DNA from: Thermomonas fusca DSM 15424
GTDB lineage: Bacteria; Pseudomonadota; Gammaproteobacteria; Xanthomonadales; Xanthomonadaceae
Assembly: GCF_000423885.1 (NCBI RefSeq)
Contig: NZ_AUIV01000001.1
Span: 1-64,000 of the forward strand
DNA length: 64,000 nt
Reading direction: 5' to 3'
Positions 1 through 9,913 of this stretch are shown in pieces (position 1 is the first letter of the stretch; every line of letters starts with the position of its first letter). The translations under genes were made by a program, and so were the position numbers. Under the pieces are notes generated by a model, which saw nothing but the letters and a program-made list of their open reading frames with translations, was not told where the DNA came from and did no database searches.

Positions 1-199
1 GAACGCCAGCGGCTTGACCATGACGAACGATACGAGTGTCCGAGCAATGCGGGCACTTCGTCGGGACGCGATCGGACAGCAAACGCGCCACCAGCCCCTG
101 AGACCGCTGGCCCTGCAGCTTTGCCAGAACCTGCTCCTGCTGGGCCGGTGTCAGCCGTTCCGCTTCTGCCAGCCAACGCTTGAGTTCACGTGCGCGCAT
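1..199 (-). mobile_element. IS1595-family transposase, N-terminal fragment (cut by window edge)
   Basis: An open frame starts with ATG at 199 and continues past base 1. The visible 66 residues begin MRARELKRWL and contain a CPHC pair near residues 49-52. This matches the N-terminal zinc-ribbon region of IS1595-type transposases, which bind the insertion-sequence ends through such a domain. The DDE-type catalytic part would lie outside the window, so intactness cannot be judged. I could not identify the terminal inverted repeat in the 200-417 gap. Family assignment rests on sequence resemblance from memory. Confidence 0.65.
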
Positions 200-417
200 C
201 CCGGTCTCCCGCCGCCCGAAACCTTCGAGCCGTGACGAAACCATGCAGGTAGGCAGGCTCACAGATTGAGACGATCAACAGCCAACGCGAACAGCGCCCA
301 AAATTTTCACGCTTGATCGGATTTTTTCCGATTATCTGTGCATATGTTCGGGTCGCACCTTGGGGCGTGGCCATTTTTCGGGGGTGGCGGTCGCCATCCC
401 GCCCTTGCTGTGCTCGC

Positions 418-1368
418 CTACGGAGCGGGATCCGAAGGTGCGGCCGGCGCATTCGCCACGCCGTGCGGCACGTGGCCGGCGGCAACGTGGCGACGCGCGG
501 AATCGATGTTGTGCGGGGAATCGTCGAAGAAGATGTCGGCGCCGAAGGCTTCCAGGAACGGGCCCTTTTCGCGGCCGCCGAGGAACAGCGCCTCGTCCAG
601 GCGCACGTCCCATTCGCGCAGGGTGCGGATCACCCGCTCGTGCGCGGGTGCCGAACGCGCGGTGACCAGCGCGGTGCGCAACGGCGAGGCTTCGCCGGGC
701 GGAAATGCCGCCTGCAGGCCGTGCAGCGCCGCCAAGAAGCCGCGGAACGGGCCGCCGGACAGCGGTTCGCGCGCGCGTTCGGCCTCGTGGCGACCGAAGG
801 CTTCCACGCCGTGCTCGCGCGAGACGCGCTCGCTCTCGTCGCCGAAGATCACCGCGTCGCCATCGAAGGCAATGCGCAGCTGCTGCTGGCGCGATTCGCT
901 GGCCTTCTCCGGCAGGATGGTGGCGGCGGCCACGCCGGCTGCCAGCGCCTGCCCCACCGATTCCGGGTTGGCAGACAGGAACAGTTGCGCGCCGAACGGC
1001 TTGATGTAGGGCCAGACCGGAGCGCCGGCGGTGAAGGTGGCGCGGCGGATGTCCAGCCCGTGGTGCTGGATGGAATTGAACACGCGCAGGCCGGTGTCGG
1101 AGGAATTGCGCGACAGCAGGATCACTTCCACCCGCGGCGCGTCGGCCGGCGTGCCTTCGTTCAGCGCCAGCAGCTTGCGCACCAGCGGGAAGGCGATGCC
1201 CGGCGGCAGCACGTCGTCCTCGCGCTGGCGCTGGAATTCGGCGAACGCCAGGATGCCCTCGCGCTCGAACAGCGCGTGGCTGTCCTCCATGTGGAACAGT
1301 GCCCGCGCGGTGATCGCCACCACCAGCGGCGGCGGCAGGCGGTCTGGTGATGGCTGCGGGTCAGCCAT
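418..1368 (-). CDS. Cytosolic 5'-nucleotidase (NT5C1-like)
   Basis: 316 aa from the ATG at 1368. It looks like the cytosolic type I 5'-nucleotidase family, which dephosphorylates nucleoside monophosphates. Supporting segments are the N-terminal VVAITARALFHMEDS, a central GDAVIFGDESERV block and the C-terminal DIFFDDSPHNID aspartate motif, as expected for a HAD-type fold. In-frame ATGs at 1374 and 1389 are alternative starts. The chosen one overlaps the end of the upstream GGDEF/EAL gene by 8 bp, so the two are probably translationally coupled. Whether it acts on signalling-nucleotide breakdown products is only suggested by that neighbour. Confidence 0.85.
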   Translation of the reverse strand: MADPQPSPDRLPPPLVVAITARALFHMEDSHALFEREGILAFAEFQRQREDDVLPPGIAFPLVRKLLALNEGTPADAPRVEVILLSRNSSDTGLRVFNSIQHHGLDIRRATFTAGAPVWPYIKPFGAQLFLSANPESVGQALAAGVAAATILPEKASESRQQQLRIAFDGDAVIFGDESERVSREHGVEAFGRHEAERAREPLSGGPFRGFLAALHGLQAAFPPGEASPLRTALVTARSAPAHERVIRTLREWDVRLDEALFLGGREKGPFLEAFGADIFFDDSPHNIDSARRHVAAGHVPHGVANAPAAPSDPAP

Positions 1369-4021
1369 GGGCATTGCGCTGGTCGGCACTGCGTTGAAAA
1401 ACGGCGCGTTCCGGCTTGTGCAGGGCGAACCCCTGCGCGTAATCGACGTTCATGGGCACGAGGATATCCAGCATTTCCTGCGTGGACACCCACTCCGCCA
1501 CGACGATCAACCCCTGCTGGTGGCCGATCTCGGTCACCGCCCTGACGATGGACTGCGACATGCGGTCGCTGGTCAGGTTCTGCACGAAGCTGCCGTCGAT
1601 CTTCAGCATGTCCAGCTCCAGGTTCTTCAGGTAGCCGAACGAGGACATGCCGGCGCCGAAATCGTCCAGCGCCACCCGGCAACCCAGCGAGCGCAGCCGC
1701 GCGATCAGCGCGCTGGAGGCGATGAAGTTGCGCACCGCCACCGTTTCGGTGACCTCGAACACCAGCCGCCGCGGTTCGATGCCGTGCAGCTCGATCAGCT
1801 GCTCGATGCGGGCGAACAGGCCGTCGTCCTCCAGGCTGCCGCCGGACAGGTTGATGGCGCAGGTGGCCAGCCGGCTGCCGTGCGGATGGATGCGGTCCAG
1901 GTTGCCCAGCGCGGTTTCCACTACCCAACGGTCGATCAGCGGCATCAGGCCGTAGCGCTCCGCCGCCGGCAGGAACGCGCCGGGCGGCACCACCCCGCCG
2001 TCCTCGCCGCGCAGGCGCAGCAGCAGCTCGACATGGGCGCCTTCCGAGTGGCCGGGCTGCAGCGGGTGCAGCTCCTGGTAGTCCAGCAGCAGGCGACCGT
2101 CGCGCAACGCCTCGCGAATGCGGTTGGCCCATTCCATTTCGCCCAGCCGGCTGCTGATCGCGGTGTCGTCCTCGGCGTACACATGCACCCGGTTGCGGCC
2201 CCCGTCCTTGGCGAGATAGCAGGCGGCATCCGCATGCGCGAACAGTTCCCGCAGGGTGGTGGCGTGGGCCAGCATCACCACGCCGATGCTGGCGCTGATG
2301 GTGTAGGTGCGCTGCTCCCAGCTGAAGATGAAGCCTTCGATGCTGATGCGCAGGCGCTCGGCTGCCAGCAGCGCCGCCTCCACGGTGGGCGCGCCGCGCA
2401 GCAGCACGCCGAATTCGTCCCCACCCAGCCGGCCCAGCACGTCGCCCGGCCGCAGCTTCTCGCGCATCACCGCGGCTAGTTGCACCAGCAGCTCATCGCC
2501 GGCGCAGTGGCCCGAGGTGTCATTGATGATCTTGAACTGGTCCAGGTCGATGAACAGCAGCGCGCCATCGCCCCGCCCGGGCAAGTTGAGCAGCGACTGC
2601 GCGCGCGCTTCGAACTCGCGGCGGTTGTACAGCCGGGTCAGCGAATCGTGGCTGGCCTGGTAGCTGAGCCGCTCGGTCAGCTGGCGCTGTTCGGAGACAT
2701 CGCTGGCCACCAGCAGCCACATCGGCGCGCCATCCAGTTCGATCGTGCTCAGCCACAGGCTGGCCCAGAACCCGCCGCCGTCGGCGCCCGGCAGCTGCGC
2801 GTCCACCGACAGCAGCGTGTCGGCATCGGCGGCGGCCAGGCGCACCATCACCTCCTGCCCCAGCACGTCGGACAGGCGGGCGCTCTGCGTGTCCGGCGCC
2901 AACCGGTCGCGGGCGAAGGCGTTGCGGTAGACGATGGTGCCGTCGTCCTCGCGCGCCAGCAGCACCAGGCAGGGCAACAGTTCGTTGAGCTTGCGGAAGC
3001 GCTCCTCGCTGGCTTGGAAGCGCCGCGCCATCGAGGTGCCCAGGGCGATCGCACGCTCGCGGGTGCTCACCACCGACCAGGTCAGCGCCGCCAGCAGCGC
3101 GCTGATGGCCGCGCCGATCCACAGCACCAACAGCCAGCTGCGGCCTTCCGGACTCTCCACGCCGCGGGCCACGACCTTCCAGGTGCGCCCGCCGAACTGC
3201 AGCGGCACCGCATGCTCCGAATTCGAAGCGTCAACCGCGTGGCCGGCGAAGGCCTGCGAATACAGCGGCCGGGGGGGGCCGTCGCTGATGTCCTCGACCA
3301 CCACGTCGGCCAGCTGCTGCGGGGCTTCCGGCAGCGCCGAGGCGATCAGGTCGGAAATCCGGAACGACGCGCCAATCGAACCGATGATCGCGTCGCGACG
3401 CGCCTGCACGGTGCCCGGCCGGGTGCCGGGGGCGAACACCGGCAGGCGCAGGATGAAGCCGTCGCCCAGGCTCTGGCGCCCGCTCTGGCGCAGCGCGAAC
3501 GGCGCCGACATCGCAAGCTCGTCGGTATCGCGCGCGCGTTCCAGCGACTGCAGGTTACTGGGCTGGCTGTTGACGTCGAGCCCGCGGAGCGCAAGGTTCC
3601 CGGACTGCGGCGCGAACAGGGTGGTCACGTAATGGTCGCCATCGGCACGGCGCTCGCGCTCGGCGTAGGCCAGCGCCTGCAGGCTGACCCGCGTGGCGCC
3701 ATTGGACTGCATGTTCTCGTAGGCGCGGATGTACTCGATCTCGGTCACCTCCTGCGAGGCGATGAAGATCGACTGGAACGCGCGGATCAGGTGCCCGCAC
3801 TGGTCCAGCCGCAGGCGGATGGCCTCGGCCACGCCGCGGGTTTCCTGCACGAACACGCGCCGCGCCTCGCTGCGGCTGCGGTGCCTCTCGGCGTTCGCCA
3901 GCCACAGGGTCAGGGCCATCCCCAGCGCAAAGGCGATCAGCGCCCAGAGCCATGCCGGCACTCGCCGCCCGGAAGGGGAAGCGGCGGCGGATACGGCCAT
4001 GTTTCGACTATCGAACGGCAT
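1361..4021 (-). CDS. Membrane CHASE-PAS-GGDEF-EAL c-di-GMP enzyme
   Basis: 886 aa. Order: a transmembrane segment near residues 22-42, a periplasmic CHASE-type sensor (about 60-290), a second transmembrane segment near 297-320, a PAS-like region (about 340-440), GGDEF and EAL. The GGDEF domain has an intact GGDEF at 533-537 and an RxxD inhibitory-site motif five residues before it. The EAL signature reads ELL, but the downstream Asn (INLSG), Glu (FEVTET), DDFG and Lys (LKIDG) positions are kept. The usual AEGVE region reads AEWVS. Both synthase and phosphodiesterase activity are possible. The ATG at 4021 follows a GGGGTG stretch; a GTG at 4027 is an alternative. It lies 25 bp after nadK and overlaps the 5'-nucleotidase gene. 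Confidence 0.92.
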   Translation of the reverse strand: MPFDSRNMAVSAAASPSGRRVPAWLWALIAFALGMALTLWLANAERHRSRSEARRVFVQETRGVAEAIRLRLDQCGHLIRAFQSIFIASQEVTEIEYIRAYENMQSNGATRVSLQALAYAERERRADGDHYVTTLFAPQSGNLALRGLDVNSQPSNLQSLERARDTDELAMSAPFALRQSGRQSLGDGFILRLPVFAPGTRPGTVQARRDAIIGSIGASFRISDLIASALPEAPQQLADVVVEDISDGPPRPLYSQAFAGHAVDASNSEHAVPLQFGGRTWKVVARGVESPEGRSWLLVLWIGAAISALLAALTWSVVSTRERAIALGTSMARRFQASEERFRKLNELLPCLVLLAREDDGTIVYRNAFARDRLAPDTQSARLSDVLGQEVMVRLAAADADTLLSVDAQLPGADGGGFWASLWLSTIELDGAPMWLLVASDVSEQRQLTERLSYQASHDSLTRLYNRREFEARAQSLLNLPGRGDGALLFIDLDQFKIINDTSGHCAGDELLVQLAAVMREKLRPGDVLGRLGGDEFGVLLRGAPTVEAALLAAERLRISIEGFIFSWEQRTYTISASIGVVMLAHATTLRELFAHADAACYLAKDGGRNRVHVYAEDDTAISSRLGEMEWANRIREALRDGRLLLDYQELHPLQPGHSEGAHVELLLRLRGEDGGVVPPGAFLPAAERYGLMPLIDRWVVETALGNLDRIHPHGSRLATCAINLSGGSLEDDGLFARIEQLIELHGIEPRRLVFEVTETVAVRNFIASSALIARLRSLGCRVALDDFGAGMSSFGYLKNLELDMLKIDGSFVQNLTSDRMSQSIVRAVTEIGHQQGLIVVAEWVSTQEMLDILVPMNVDYAQGFALHKPERAVFQRSADQRNAHG

Positions 4022-4046
4022 CTTCACCCCAGGCAGTGGACGGACA

Positions 4047-4817
4047 TCAGGCGGCGAACTGCTCGATCAGGATCCTTTCCTCCAGGTTGTGTTCGGGGTC
4101 GAACAGCAGGGTGACGCTGCGGTCGCTGGACTCGCGCACCAGCACCTCGGTGACATCGCGCACCTCGTGCGAATCCGCGGTGGCGCTGACCGGGCGCTTG
4201 TGCGGGTCGCGCACCCGGAACCGCACCTCGGTGCCCGACTTCAGCACCGCGCCGCGCCAGCGCCGCGGACGGAACGGCGCGATCGGGGTCAGCGCCATGA
4301 CGTTCGCCCCCAGCGGCAATATCGGCCCGTGCGCGGAAAAGTTGTAGGCCGTGCTGCCGGCCGGGGTGGCCAGCATGACCCCGTCGCAGATCAGCTCGTC
4401 CAGGCGAAGTTCGCCGTTGAGCTCGATGCCGACGTGGGCGGCCTGGCGGGTCTGCCGCAGCAGCGACACCTCGTTGTAGGCCAGCGAACCGACGGTCGCG
4501 CCCGACTCGGTCTGCGCCAGCATCTCCAGCGGATGCAGGACCGCCGGCTCGGCGGCATTGATCCGCGCCAGCAGGTCGTCTTCGGCCTTGTACTGGTTCA
4601 TCAGGAAACCCACGGTCCCCAGCTTCATGCCGTACACCGGCTTGCCCAGCGCACCGTGGCGATGCAGGGTCTGCAGCATGAAGCCGTCGCCGCCCAGCGC
4701 CACGATGACGTCGGCATCCTCCGGCGTGATCGCGCCATGCCGCGCTTCCAGCAGGGCAAGCGCGGCGCGGGCCTCATCGGCGGGGCTGGCAAGCAAGGCG
4801 AGGCGAGGCATGGTCAT
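4047..4817 (-). CDS. nadK: NAD kinase
   Basis: 256 aa, the usual length for bacterial NAD kinase, which phosphorylates NAD to NADP in the cytosol. The diagnostic GGDG motif is in VIVALGGDGFML, followed by the nucleotide-binding YNEVSLL segment and the glycine-rich ICDGVMLATPAGSTAYNFS block. ATGs at 4817 and 4811 are both possible; neither has a strong ribosome-binding site, and the longer one fits the family N-terminus better. It is the first gene of a short minus-strand unit with the GGDEF/EAL gene and the nucleotidase, and lies below the terminator of the glutamate dehydrogenase gene. Confidence 0.93.
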   Translation of the reverse strand: MTMPRLALLASPADEARAALALLEARHGAITPEDADVIVALGGDGFMLQTLHRHGALGKPVYGMKLGTVGFLMNQYKAEDDLLARINAAEPAVLHPLEMLAQTESGATVGSLAYNEVSLLRQTRQAAHVGIELNGELRLDELICDGVMLATPAGSTAYNFSAHGPILPLGANVMALTPIAPFRPRRWRGAVLKSGTEVRFRVRDPHKRPVSATADSHEVRDVTEVLVRESSDRSVTLLFDPEHNLEERILIEQFAA

Positions 4818-4894
4818 GCGGCGAGGATAGCAAGAGCGTATGCAAGGCGGTTGTACGGTCTTCGCGCCCATCGGCGCCAGCGGCCGAGGCGCGG

Positions 4895-4928
4895 AAAAAA
4901 GATGGGCGCCCCTTTCGGGACGCCCATC
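4895..4928 (-). terminator. Rho-independent terminator after the NAD-glutamate dehydrogenase gene
   Basis: GATGGGCG (4901-4908) pairs with CGCCCATC (4921-4928), with further pairing inside the loop. On the minus strand this hairpin is followed by six T residues (AAAAAA at 4895-4900 on the plus strand). It sits 22 bp past the stop of the dehydrogenase gene. Confidence 0.85.
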
Positions 4929-4950
4929 GCAGGCACGCTGGTGACGAAGG

Positions 4951-7900
4951 TCAGCCGCGCTGCGCCAGCTGCGCGACGCGCTGCACCGCCACCGACGCGG
5001 TGGGGTAGTCCAGCGCCTTCTGCGCGGCCAGCTCGGTCAGCATCGCCAGGGTGAAGCGCAGCGACGAATCATCGCGGGTCAGCCAGGCCTGCACCTTCGC
5101 GTCCGGCTCCTTGCCCGGCATCGCCAGCACCTGCGCGGTCAGCGCCCGCAGCTGGGCGAACAGCTCGTCGCGCAGCACCCCGCGGGCAACCGCATGCCAG
5201 CGGCCTTCCACCTTCAGCGCCTCGATCTGCTCGCGCAGCCACGGCGCGTGCAACGCGTCGGCCAGGCGGAAGTAGACCTTGGCCACCTCGATCGGGCGCA
5301 GCTTGCGCTCGCGCGCCAGCTCGATGATGTCGGCGCCCGACTCCAGGTACGGCAGCGCCGCCAGCTGGTCGGCCAGTGCGGCCGACAGGCCCTTTTCGCG
5401 CCACTGCTTGCGGCTGGCTTCGTACTGCGGGCGCTGCGACGGCGGCAGGATGCCCTCGCCGGCACGGATGTCGCGGAAGCCGTCGTGGTAGCGCTCCACC
5501 GCGGTGGCAATCGCCGGCACCGCGCCGGGGCGCGACAGCAACCAGCGGGTGAAGCCGCGCTGCAGCTCCCAGATCACCTGCAGGGCATCGACCTGCACGC
5601 CCTCGCCCACCTTGCCGTCCAGCGCGTCGATCTGCGCCCACAGCTCGCGCGCATCCAGCGTTTCGCGGGTGATGGTGAAGGCGCGGGCGATCTCGCCGAT
5701 GCTGCGGCCGCTGTCTTCCTGCATGCGCATCAGGAAGGTGGCGCCCATCCGGTTGATGGTGGAGTTGGTGACCGCGGTGGCGATGATCTCGCGCTTCAGG
5801 CGGTGGTCTTCCATCGCCTTGGCGTACTTCTTCTGCAGCGGCTCGGGGAAGTAGCGCACCAGTTCCTTCGACAGGTACGGGTCTTCCGGCACGTCCGATT
5901 CCAGCAGCTGCGGGTAGGCCACCAGCTTGGCGTAGGACAGCAGGATCGACAGCTCCGGACGGGTCAGGCCCTGGCCGCGCAGCTTGCGTTCGGCGATCTG
6001 CGCGTCGGTGGGCAGGAACTCGATCTGGCGGTCCAGCAGGCCCTGCGCTTCCAGCGTGCTGATGAAGTGCATCTTCGAGCCCAGCCGGGTGGCGCTCATC
6101 CGCTCCATCAGGCTCAGCGTCTGGTTCTGGCGGTAGTTGTCGTTCAGCACCAGCTGCGCGACCTCGTCGGTCATCGCCGCCAGCAACTTGTTGCGCTCGG
6201 CCAGCTTGAGGCGCTTCTTCTGCACTTCGCCGGTCAGCAGGATCTTGATGTTCACCTCGTGGTCGGAGGTGTCCACGCCGGCGGAATTGTCGATGAAGTC
6301 GGTGTTCAGCAGCACCCCCGCCTGCGCCGCCTCGATGCGGCCCAGCTGGGTCATGCCGAGGTTGCCGCCCTCGCCCACCACCTTGCAGCGCAGGTCGGCG
6401 CCGTTGACGCGCAGCGCGTTGTTGGCGCGGTCGCCCACTTCGGCGTTGGACTCGCTGGCGGCCTTCACGTAGGTGCCGATGCCGCCGTTCCACAGCAGGT
6501 CCACCGGCGCACGCAGCGCCGCGTGCATCAGCTCGTTCGGGGTCATCGCCTTGATGCTGGCATCGATACCCAACGCCTCACGCACCTGCGGGGTGATGTC
6601 GATCGACTTGGCCGAACGCGGGTGGATGCCGCCGCCCTTGCTGATCAGCTTGGCGTCGTAGTCGGCCCAGCTGGAGCGCGGCAGGTCGAACAGGCGCTGG
6701 CGCTCCTTGAACGAGATTGCCGAATCCGGGTTGGGGTCCAGGAAGATGTGGCGGTGGTCGAACGCGCAGACCAGGCGGATGTGCTTGCTCAGCAGCATGC
6801 CGTTGCCGAACACGTCGCCCGACATGTCGCCGATGCCGACGCAGGTGAAGTCCTGCTTCTGGCTGTCGCGGCCCAGCGCGCGGAAGTGGTGCTTGACCGA
6901 CTCCCAGGCGCCGCGCGCGGTGATCGCCATGCCCTTGTGGCTGTAGCCGGCGCTGCCGCCCGAGGCGAACGCGTCGTCCAACCAGAAGCCATGCGCCTGG
7001 GCGATGCCGTTGGCGATGTCGGAGAAGCTTGCGGTGCCCTTGTCGGCCGCCACCACCAGGTACGGGTCGTCGCCGTCATGGCGCACCACCTGCGCCGGCG
7101 GCAGCACCTTGCCGTCCACGCTGAGGTTGTCGGTGATGTCCAGCAGGCCGTTGATGAAGCGCTTGTAGCAGGCGATGCCTTCGGCCATCCACGCGTCGCG
7201 GTCCACCGCCGGGTTCGGCAGCTGCTTGGCGAAGAAGCCGCCCTTGCTGCCCACCGGCACGATGACCGTGTTCTTCACCATCTGCGCCTTCACCAGGCCC
7301 AGCACTTCGGTGCGGAAGTCCTCGCGGCGGTCGGACCAGCGCAGGCCGCCGCGCGCCACCGGGCCGAAGCGCAGGTGGGTGCCTTCCACCCGCGGGCCGC
7401 AGACCCAGATCTCGCGGTACGGGCGCGGCTTCGGCAGGTCCGGCACGCGGGCGGTGTCGAACTTGAACGCCAGGTAGTCGGCGGGGCCGCCGTCCTTGCG
7501 CAGGCCGTCCTTGTATTCGATGTAGTAGTTGGTGCGCAGGGTCGCTTCGATGACCCCGATGAAGCTGCGCAGGATGCGGTCCTCGTCCAGGCTGCCAACG
7601 CGGTCCAGCAGGCCCAGCAGGGTGCTGCGCGCGGCCTCGACCTGCGCTTCGCGGTCGCCTTCGCGCGACTTCACCAGCGCCTTCAGTGCGTTCTGCGCGG
7701 CGACATCGCTGCCGGCCAGCGCCTTCAGCTGGGCATGGAAACGCTCCATGCCCAGCTTGACCTCGGCCGCGCTTTCCTTGCCGGTGGCCGGGTCGAAGCG
7801 GGCCTCGAACAGCTCCACCAGCAGCCGCGCCAGCAGCGGATAGCGGGTCAGCGTGGCTTCCATGTAGCTCTGCGAGAAGGTCACGCCGGCCTGCAGCAGG

Positions 7901-9864
7901 TACTTGCAGTAGGCGCGCAGCATCGCGACCTGCTTCCACGACAGGCCGGCAGCCAGCACCAGCCGGTTGAAGCCGTCGTTCTCGGCGTCGCCGCGCCAGA
8001 TCCGCGCGAACGCTTCCTCGAAGCCCTCGTCCAGCGCATCGACGTCGAGCTCGCCCTGCAGGGACTCGACCTCGAAGTCCTGGATCCAGGCCAGGCGCCC
8101 TTCGACATCGACCTTGTAGGGATGCTCGGTGATGACGCGCAGGCCCATGTTTTCCATCATCGGCAGCGCATCGGACAGCGGGATGTCGCGCAACGGGCGG
8201 TACAGCTTGAAGCGCAGGCTGCCGCGCTGCGAGCGGCACAGCTGCAGGCGCAGGTCGTCGTCGTGAGTCAACGCGGCCAGATGCTCGACGTCGTCGGCCG
8301 CGGCTTCCGGGCTGACCTCTTCGATGTAACCGGCCGGCAGCGCGCTGCCGAAGCGGGCGGCCAGCTTCAGCCCGGCCTCTTCGCCGTGGCGGGCCACCAG
8401 CCGCTCGCGCAGGTCGTCGCGCCAGTCGCGCACGATCTCCGCCAACCGGGCTTCCAGCGCCGGCAGGTCGATCTCGGCATGGGCGGCGTTGGCGCTGGGG
8501 CGCACGATGATGTGCAACTGCGCCAGCGGCGAATCGCCGATCTGCACGTTGGTGTCGACGCGCTCGCCGCCCAGCGCTTCGCGCAGCATCGCCTCGATGC
8601 GGTGGCGCACCTGCGTGCTCATGCGGTCGCGCGGCACGTAAGCCAGCGCGGAGTAGTAGCGGCCGTAGCGGTCAGGGCGCACGAACAGCTTGCTGCGCAC
8701 GCGCTCCTGCAGGCCGAGGATGCCCATGCAGGTGCGGAACAGTTCTTCCTCGCCGGCCTGGAACAGCTCGTCGCGCGGCAGGGTTTCCAGGATGTGGCGC
8801 AGCGCCTTGCCGCTGTGGCTGCTGGGGTCCAGCCCGGACTTGTCCATCACGTAGTCGTGGCGCTCGCGCACCAGCGGGATGTCCCACGGGCGGCGGGTAT
8901 AGGCGCTGGAGGTGTACAGGCCGACGAAGCGCTGCTCGCTGATCGCACGGCCCTTGGCGTCGAAGCCCAGCACGCCGATGTAATCCATGTAGCCGGGGCG
9001 GTGCACGGTGGCGCGCGCATTGGTCTTGGTCAGGATCAGCGCATCCACCGCGCCGGACTGCGGCAATGCGTGCGCCGCCAGCGACTTCAGCGGACGCGCG
9101 CCCCCTTCCTCGCCGCGCAGCAGGCCCAGGCCGCTGCCCGGCACCGCGGACAGGATGTCTTCCTTGCCCTGCTTGCCGACCTTGTACTCGCGGTAGCCGA
9201 AGAAGGTGAAATGGTTGTCGGCGGCCCAGCGCAGGAACTCCTGCGCCTCCTGGCGGCCTGCGTCGGCCACCGGCAGTTTGCTGGTCGCCATTTCCTCGGC
9301 GACCTCGCGCATGCGATCGCGCATCGGCTCCCAGTCGTTGACGATCGCGCGCACGTCGTCCAGCACCTGCACGATGCGCGCCTTGACCGCGGCCATCGCG
9401 GCCTGCGGCTGGCGGTCGATTTCCAGGTGCATCAGCGATTCGGCCGCACCCTCGCCAACGCCGACCAGCTTGCCGGCCTTGTCGCGGTTCATGCGGATGA
9501 CCGGATGGCCCAGCACGTGCACGCCGATGCCGGCGTCGGCCAGCGCCATGGTCACCGAATCGACCAGGAACGGCATGTCGTCATTGACGACCTGCACCAA
9601 GGTATGGGTGGAATCGGCCGGGTTGCTCAGGCGCACATTGGCCTTGCCGCGCTTGCGGGAGCGCGCGAACTCCAGCATGTCGGCGGCCAGTTCGGCCCAG
9701 CCCGCGGCGTTGCGGCTGGCGATCTCGTCGGCATCCATGCGCTGGTAGAAGGCGGCGGCAAACGCCTGCGCCTCGGCCTGCCCGGCCTTGCCCACGCGCT
9801 TGGCCAGCGCGTCGAGGATGGGTTTAAGGTCGTTGCCGGCGTCGGTTTCCACTGACTTTTTCAT
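4951..9864 (-). CDS. Large NAD-specific glutamate dehydrogenase
   Basis: 1637 aa, matching the large (about 180 kDa) NAD-dependent glutamate dehydrogenases of proteobacteria. These oxidatively deaminate glutamate to 2-oxoglutarate and ammonia in glutamate catabolism. The long N-terminal region has the regulatory, ACT-like character of the family (for example HTLVQVVNDDMPFLVDSVT). The catalytic part includes GPVARGGLRWSDRREDFR, PVGSKGGFF and GDMSGDVFGNGML. A GGAGG Shine-Dalgarno at 9876-9880 favours the ATG at 9864 over a TTG at 9882. It is flanked by hairpins on both sides and is therefore probably transcribed alone. Confidence 0.95.
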   Translation of the reverse strand: MKKSVETDAGNDLKPILDALAKRVGKAGQAEAQAFAAAFYQRMDADEIASRNAAGWAELAADMLEFARSRKRGKANVRLSNPADSTHTLVQVVNDDMPFLVDSVTMALADAGIGVHVLGHPVIRMNRDKAGKLVGVGEGAAESLMHLEIDRQPQAAMAAVKARIVQVLDDVRAIVNDWEPMRDRMREVAEEMATSKLPVADAGRQEAQEFLRWAADNHFTFFGYREYKVGKQGKEDILSAVPGSGLGLLRGEEGGARPLKSLAAHALPQSGAVDALILTKTNARATVHRPGYMDYIGVLGFDAKGRAISEQRFVGLYTSSAYTRRPWDIPLVRERHDYVMDKSGLDPSSHSGKALRHILETLPRDELFQAGEEELFRTCMGILGLQERVRSKLFVRPDRYGRYYSALAYVPRDRMSTQVRHRIEAMLREALGGERVDTNVQIGDSPLAQLHIIVRPSANAAHAEIDLPALEARLAEIVRDWRDDLRERLVARHGEEAGLKLAARFGSALPAGYIEEVSPEAAADDVEHLAALTHDDDLRLQLCRSQRGSLRFKLYRPLRDIPLSDALPMMENMGLRVITEHPYKVDVEGRLAWIQDFEVESLQGELDVDALDEGFEEAFARIWRGDAENDGFNRLVLAAGLSWKQVAMLRAYCKYLLQAGVTFSQSYMEATLTRYPLLARLLVELFEARFDPATGKESAAEVKLGMERFHAQLKALAGSDVAAQNALKALVKSREGDREAQVEAARSTLLGLLDRVGSLDEDRILRSFIGVIEATLRTNYYIEYKDGLRKDGGPADYLAFKFDTARVPDLPKPRPYREIWVCGPRVEGTHLRFGPVARGGLRWSDRREDFRTEVLGLVKAQMVKNTVIVPVGSKGGFFAKQLPNPAVDRDAWMAEGIACYKRFINGLLDITDNLSVDGKVLPPAQVVRHDGDDPYLVVAADKGTASFSDIANGIAQAHGFWLDDAFASGGSAGYSHKGMAITARGAWESVKHHFRALGRDSQKQDFTCVGIGDMSGDVFGNGMLLSKHIRLVCAFDHRHIFLDPNPDSAISFKERQRLFDLPRSSWADYDAKLISKGGGIHPRSAKSIDITPQVREALGIDASIKAMTPNELMHAALRAPVDLLWNGGIGTYVKAASESNAEVGDRANNALRVNGADLRCKVVGEGGNLGMTQLGRIEAAQAGVLLNTDFIDNSAGVDTSDHEVNIKILLTGEVQKKRLKLAERNKLLAAMTDEVAQLVLNDNYRQNQTLSLMERMSATRLGSKMHFISTLEAQGLLDRQIEFLPTDAQIAERKLRGQGLTRPELSILLSYAKLVAYPQLLESDVPEDPYLSKELVRYFPEPLQKKYAKAMEDHRLKREIIATAVTNSTINRMGATFLMRMQEDSGRSIGEIARAFTITRETLDARELWAQIDALDGKVGEGVQVDALQVIWELQRGFTRWLLSRPGAVPAIATAVERYHDGFRDIRAGEGILPPSQRPQYEASRKQWREKGLSAALADQLAALPYLESGADIIELARERKLRPIEVAKVYFRLADALHAPWLREQIEALKVEGRWHAVARGVLRDELFAQLRALTAQVLAMPGKEPDAKVQAWLTRDDSSLRFTLAMLTELAAQKALDYPTASVAVQRVAQLAQRG

Positions 9865-9888
9865 CTGCTTCACAGCCTCCAAAGGGAA

Positions 9889-9913
9889 ACGGCCGCGCAG
9901 GGGGCGCGGCCGT
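9889..9913 (-). terminator. Hairpin between acyl-CoA dehydrogenase and glutamate dehydrogenase genes
   Basis: ACGGCCGCGC (9889-9898) and GCGCGGCCGT (9904-9913) form a perfect 10-bp stem with a 5-nt loop. It lies 18 bp after the stop of the acyl-CoA dehydrogenase gene and 9 bp before the Shine-Dalgarno of the next gene. The tract after it on the minus strand is only partly T-rich, so termination may be incomplete, or the hairpin may affect ribosome access. Confidence 0.55.

Noticed and set aside
1..417. A complete insertion sequence at the left edge
   Set aside because: Only the first 66 codons of the transposase are in the window, and no terminal inverted repeat or target-site duplication could be identified.
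5194..9855. A 1553-codon open frame antisense to the NAD-glutamate dehydrogenase gene
   Set aside because: The product is an Arg/Gln/Ala-rich low-complexity sequence typical of antisense frames in GC-rich DNA. The opposite strand encodes a clear, full-length enzyme with a ribosome-binding site and terminator.
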